Positions 7,285 through 9,121 of a stretch of 9,121 nucleotides of DNA are shown here, piece after piece. Location: the NCBI GenBank assembly GCA_003731675.1, contig RCNQ01000002.1, positions 1-9,121 of the forward strand, given 5' to 3'. Position 1 is the first letter of the stretch, and each line of letters starts with the position of its first letter. The position numbers and the translations under genes are program-made. The notes under the pieces were generated by a model that saw only the letters and a program-made list of their open reading frames with translations, had not been told where the DNA came from and did not search any database. The DNA comes from Bacteroidetes/Chlorobi group bacterium ChocPot_Mid (GTDB lineage Bacteria; Bacteroidota; Ignavibacteria; Kapaibacteriales; UBA2268).

Positions 7285-7896
7285 CTATTCACAGGGCGAA
7301 TAAGCACCATTGAAACAATCTGTAGGAGGATCATTCTCATCTGGGTCTGGTGGTATATTCAACGTACAAGTCGGTGGCCAGTTATTACCTGTATGCGATT
7401 TAACATTTACTTGCCAGATTTCTAAAATTGGGTCCCAACAATATTCATAAACAACTTCGCAATATGCTTTATCCTCACATGCTTCCCACATTACATGCCC
7501 TTGATATGAATCCCAATACTTATACCAACATGAAAAATATTTTACTTTTACTTGAACTGTTCCTGTTGTGCATGGTGGGATATTATTAGGACATAACTCT
7601 TCATTAAGATATTCCGGATTAACTATTGCTTCATATACTTTTTGAACAATATTGCACCCTTGACTTGGGATGCAGTTATCATCAACAAAACCAAAGCCAA
7701 CTATGTTAACTATATACTCCATTGATACACCATAACATTTGTAACATATGTCAACTTGCATCGGACAATTACAAATTGTAATGGTTTTTGACGTTGAGGA
7801 ATATCCATCAGGACAAGCCCCAAAAGCTTTCTCATTTTTTATGCTTAAAAGAATTAAAGCAATAAAAAAGATTGTAAAAATTCTTGAACTTCTCAT
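7285..7896 (-). CDS. Small Cys-rich secreted protein, first gene of cassette I (203 aa)
   Basis: I do not recognise a named family. Residues 1-26 form a signal peptide: basic MRSSR, a hydrophobic core FTIFFIALILL, and a likely cut after AFG. The mature part holds 16 cysteines (28, 42, 44, 51, 54, 75, 81, 102, 109, 123, 140, 146, 153, 177, 194, 202), an even number that suits disulfide bonds outside the cytoplasm. It begins CPDGY and ends in a proline- and acid-rich tail closing with PCE. The 220-aa protein at 4237-4899 shares these landmarks (CPQDY near the start, a PPC in mid-protein, PCE near the end), so the two look like diverged paralogs. There is no T9SS sorting domain, so it probably stays in the periplasm or associates with a partner. 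The start is firm because AGGAGG lies six bases upstream. It is followed after 75 bases by the 735-aa T9SS gene. The role is unknown. Confidence 0.85.
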   Translation of the reverse strand: MRSSRIFTIFFIALILLSIKNEKAFGACPDGYSSTSKTITICNCPMQVDICYKCYGVSMEYIVNIVGFGFVDDNCIPSQGCNIVQKVYEAIVNPEYLNEELCPNNIPPCTTGTVQVKVKYFSCWYKYWDSYQGHVMWEACEDKAYCEVVYEYCWDPILEIWQVNVKSHTGNNWPPTCTLNIPPDPDENDPPTDCFNGAYSPCE

Positions 7897-7929
7897 ATAA
7901 AACCTCCTATAAATAGTTAAACAAAATTA
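7897..7929 (-). repeat. Downstream half of the cassette I promoter repeat, with strong Shine-Dalgarno
   Basis: TAATTTTGTTT at 7929-7919 and the bases down to the ATG at 7896 align with the same part of the intact repeats (TAATTTTGTTTTGC...). This shows that the promoter repeat once ran uninterrupted here. The copy carries AGGAGG (7908-7903) six bases before the ATG. The intact copies have only a weak GTGG at the matching place, so this cassette has acquired or kept a much stronger ribosome binding site. Confidence 0.6.
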
Positions 7930-8040
7930 AAAATTAATTTTGCCCATTTCCCAAAGGTTTATTAATTTTGCATTCGGACTTTATGTCCGTGGGATACAAG
8001 CTCTGTAGCCTTTGGGATGCAGGGCTTTTTTTATTTTCAG
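7930..8040 (-). other. Fold-rich inserted element (MITE/REP-like or structured leader) inside the promoter repeat
   Basis: This segment interrupts the promoter repeat and is flanked on both sides by the same eight bases, TAATTTTG (8048-8041 and 7929-7922, minus strand), like a target-site duplication. It is densely self-complementary: GCCC (8025-8022) pairs with GGGC (7945-7942); CCCAAAGG (8016-8009) with CCTTTGGG (7957-7950); TACA (8007-8004) with TGTA (7998-7995) around a 5-base loop; and CGGAC (7989-7985) with GTCCG (7979-7975) around a 5-base loop. Together these give an outer stem closing a three-way junction. TGCAT (8021-8017) can also pair with ATGCA (7973-7969), which would form a pseudoknot or an alternative fold. 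TAATTTTGC (8048-8040) and GCAAAATTA (7943-7935) form an outermost inverted repeat. No protein is encoded. On the plus strand the outer stem is followed by a T-run, as in a terminator, but no plus-strand gene precedes it. I infer a small mobile or REP-like element now transcribed as a leader; a riboswitch or attenuator is the alternative. Confidence 0.6.
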
Positions 8041-8072
8041 CAAAATTATAAAATAAAATAATTAATTCCAAA
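8041..8072 (-). promoter_or_regulatory. Bacteroidota-type promoter of cassette I
   Basis: On the minus strand TTTG (8072-8069) is followed after exactly 20 bases by TAATTTTG (8048-8041). This matches the Bacteroidota primary-sigma consensus of a TTTG -33 box and a TAnnTTTG -7 box. The same boxes with the same spacing occur in the other two repeat copies. Transcription would start around 8035, giving a leader of about 140 bases that contains the folded insertion before the 203-aa gene. Confidence 0.7.
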
Positions 8073-8109
8073 TTATGTTTTTTAATAAGTTTTTTTTATT
8101 GGGAAGTTA
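8041..8109 (-). repeat. Promoter repeat, copy of cassette I (upstream half, interrupted)
   Basis: This stretch matches the repeats at 1787-1887 and 4897-4995 almost base for base, from the AACTTCCCAAT start through AACATAATTTGGAATT to TAATTTTG. It begins shortly after the lysS stop codon. Unlike the other two copies, the match stops at TAATTTTG. The rest of the repeat (TAATTTTGTTT..., then the ribosome binding region) resumes at about 7929-7897, next to the start codon of the 203-aa gene, so roughly 110 bases have been inserted in between. Confidence 0.85.
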
Positions 8110-8123
8110 CGGGTATATTATTA

Positions 8124-9121
8124 TCACTTGAACCATGATTTTACTTCTTTGATTGTGGGTAAAGGAATCTCAAGATTTTCTTTTTTTCGGTAAATCGCAA
8201 TGTCGTTAAATAGCTTATTCGGATGTTCTTTTTTTAAGCTGTCTATTGAATTGAAACCCATTTTTCTGATGTGAGTAACCCAGCCCTGCGGAATGCCGAG
8301 AGCGATGAAGTCTTCATCTTTTGTAACATTAGTATTTTTTTCAGGTCGCATCTGCGGGAAGAAAAGTACATCGCGTATTGTCGGTGCACCTGTCAATAGC
8401 ATTACGAGGCGGTCAATTCCAATACCTAAACCTGCAGTAGGTGGCATTCCAACTTCGATTGCATAAAGGAAGTCGTTGTCAAGTATCATTGCTTCTTCGT
8501 CGCCTTCTGCTCTGATGATTGCTTGTTCTTCGAGGCGTTGCCTTTGGTCGCGGGGGTCGTTGAGTTCAGAGAAAGCGTTAGCAAATTCATGACCGTTGAT
8601 GAATAATTCGAACCGTTCAACTATACCTTCTTCGCCTGAGCGGTGCTTCTTTGCCAAAGGGGACATCTCGATTGGATAGTCAATAACAAATGTGGGCTGA
8701 ATTAAATTCGGTTCGACTTTCGCACCAAATATTTCGTCGAGAAGTTTCATTTTGCTGAAGCTTTTATCTGTTTCAATATTCAGTTCATTTGCAATTGTGA
8801 AAAGTTCTTCTTTGGTTTTACCTTTTAAATCGTAGCCGGTGTATTCTTTGTAGAGGTCGAACATTTTGGCTCTTCTGAAAGGGAGTTTGAGCGAAATATT
8901 ATTTCCTCCATATTGGATTTCATCGGTGCCAATGACGTTTTTCGCAACGGTATTGATGAGTGTTTCGGTCATTTCCATCATCCAGAGGTAGTCTTTGTAG
9001 GCAACATAAATTTCGAGAGCTGTGAACTCGGGATTGTGCATTTTGTCCATCCCTTCGTTGCGGAAGTTTTTGCTGATTTCGTAAACACCTTCGAAACCGC
9101 CGACAATGAGTCTTTTCAGGT
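8124..9121 (-). CDS. lysS: Lysyl-tRNA synthetase, class II (C-terminal part; 5' end outside window)
   Basis: Charges tRNA-Lys with lysine in the cytoplasm, using ATP. The frame is open through the window edge (332 codons plus two bases). The ATG at 9050 is internal: the codons before it encode LKRLIVGGFEGVYEISKNF and then RNEG, the well-known run into class II motif 2, followed by HNPEFTALEIYVAYKDY. FELFINGHEFANAFSELNDP follows in mid-domain, and motif 3 appears as GLGIGIDRLVMLLTG, then RDVLFFPQMRPE. Proteobacterial LysRS ends near that point, whereas here about 71 further residues follow, ending in KSWFK. To my knowledge such an extension is usual in Bacteroidota-type LysRS. The gene is a housekeeping flank and is unrelated in function to the secreted-protein array that begins right after its TGA stop. 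The family assignment is very secure; only the N-terminal anticodon-binding domain and the true start are missing. Confidence 0.97.
   Translation of the reverse strand, partial: LKRLIVGGFEGVYEISKNFRNEGMDKMHNPEFTALEIYVAYKDYLWMMEMTETLINTVAKNVIGTDEIQYGGNNISLKLPFRRAKMFDLYKEYTGYDLKGKTKEELFTIANELNIETDKSFSKMKLLDEIFGAKVEPNLIQPTFVIDYPIEMSPLAKKHRSGEEGIVERFELFINGHEFANAFSELNDPRDQRQRLEEQAIIRAEGDEEAMILDNDFLYAIEVGMPPTAGLGIGIDRLVMLLTGAPTIRDVLFFPQMRPEKNTNVTKDEDFIALGIPQGWVTHIRKMGFNSIDSLKKEHPNKLFNDIAIYRKKENLEIPLPTIKEVKSWFK

Noticed and set aside
7942..8034. Intrinsic terminator for lysS
   Set aside because: The T-run lies on the plus strand after the outer stem, but lysS is transcribed on the minus strand, where the stem is preceded by A's and not followed by a T-run. 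It could only terminate plus-strand transcripts, and no plus-strand gene is present.

Overview
The window comes from an AT-rich genome of the Bacteroidota/Chlorobiota (FCB) type. Three things point there: large secreted proteins ending in a type IX secretion (T9SS) type A C-terminal sorting domain, promoter boxes of the Bacteroidota form (TTTG, then 20 bases, then TAnnTTTG), and a lysyl-tRNA synthetase with the C-terminal extension common in that group. An Ignavibacteria- or Kapabacteria-like lineage is my guess; the sequence alone does not settle it. Every supported gene lies on the minus strand, so the reading order runs from high to low coordinates.

Layout in reading order. (1) The 3' part of lysS (9121-8124) enters from the window edge. 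(2) Cassette I: a promoter repeat (8109-8041) interrupted by a compact fold-rich insertion (about 8040-7930), then a 203-aa Cys-rich secreted protein (7896-7285), a hairpin (7275-7249) and a 735-aa Asp-box beta-propeller protein with a T9SS tail (7209-5002). (3) Cassette II: promoter repeat (4995-4897), a 220-aa Cys-rich secreted protein (4899-4237) and, 12 bases later, a 776-aa T9SS protein (4224-1894). (4) Cassette III: promoter repeat (1887-1787), a 94-aa Cys-rich secreted protein (1789-1505) and, 20 bases later, a T9SS protein (1484 to the window edge) that lacks only its last few residues.

The window is therefore a tandem array of three two-gene cassettes of one design: shared promoter repeat, small disulfide-type secreted protein, large T9SS surface or secreted protein. 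The DNA is nearly conserved at both ends of each cassette (promoter and sorting-domain module), while the protein bodies between have diverged strongly. The sorting-domain modules look like mosaics of one another, which suggests gene conversion. By inference, each small protein works with, or is exported alongside, its T9SS partner at the cell surface; no enzymatic function can be read from the sequence. No tRNA, rRNA, CRISPR array or transposase gene was seen, and no stretch longer than about 230 bases lacks a gene.
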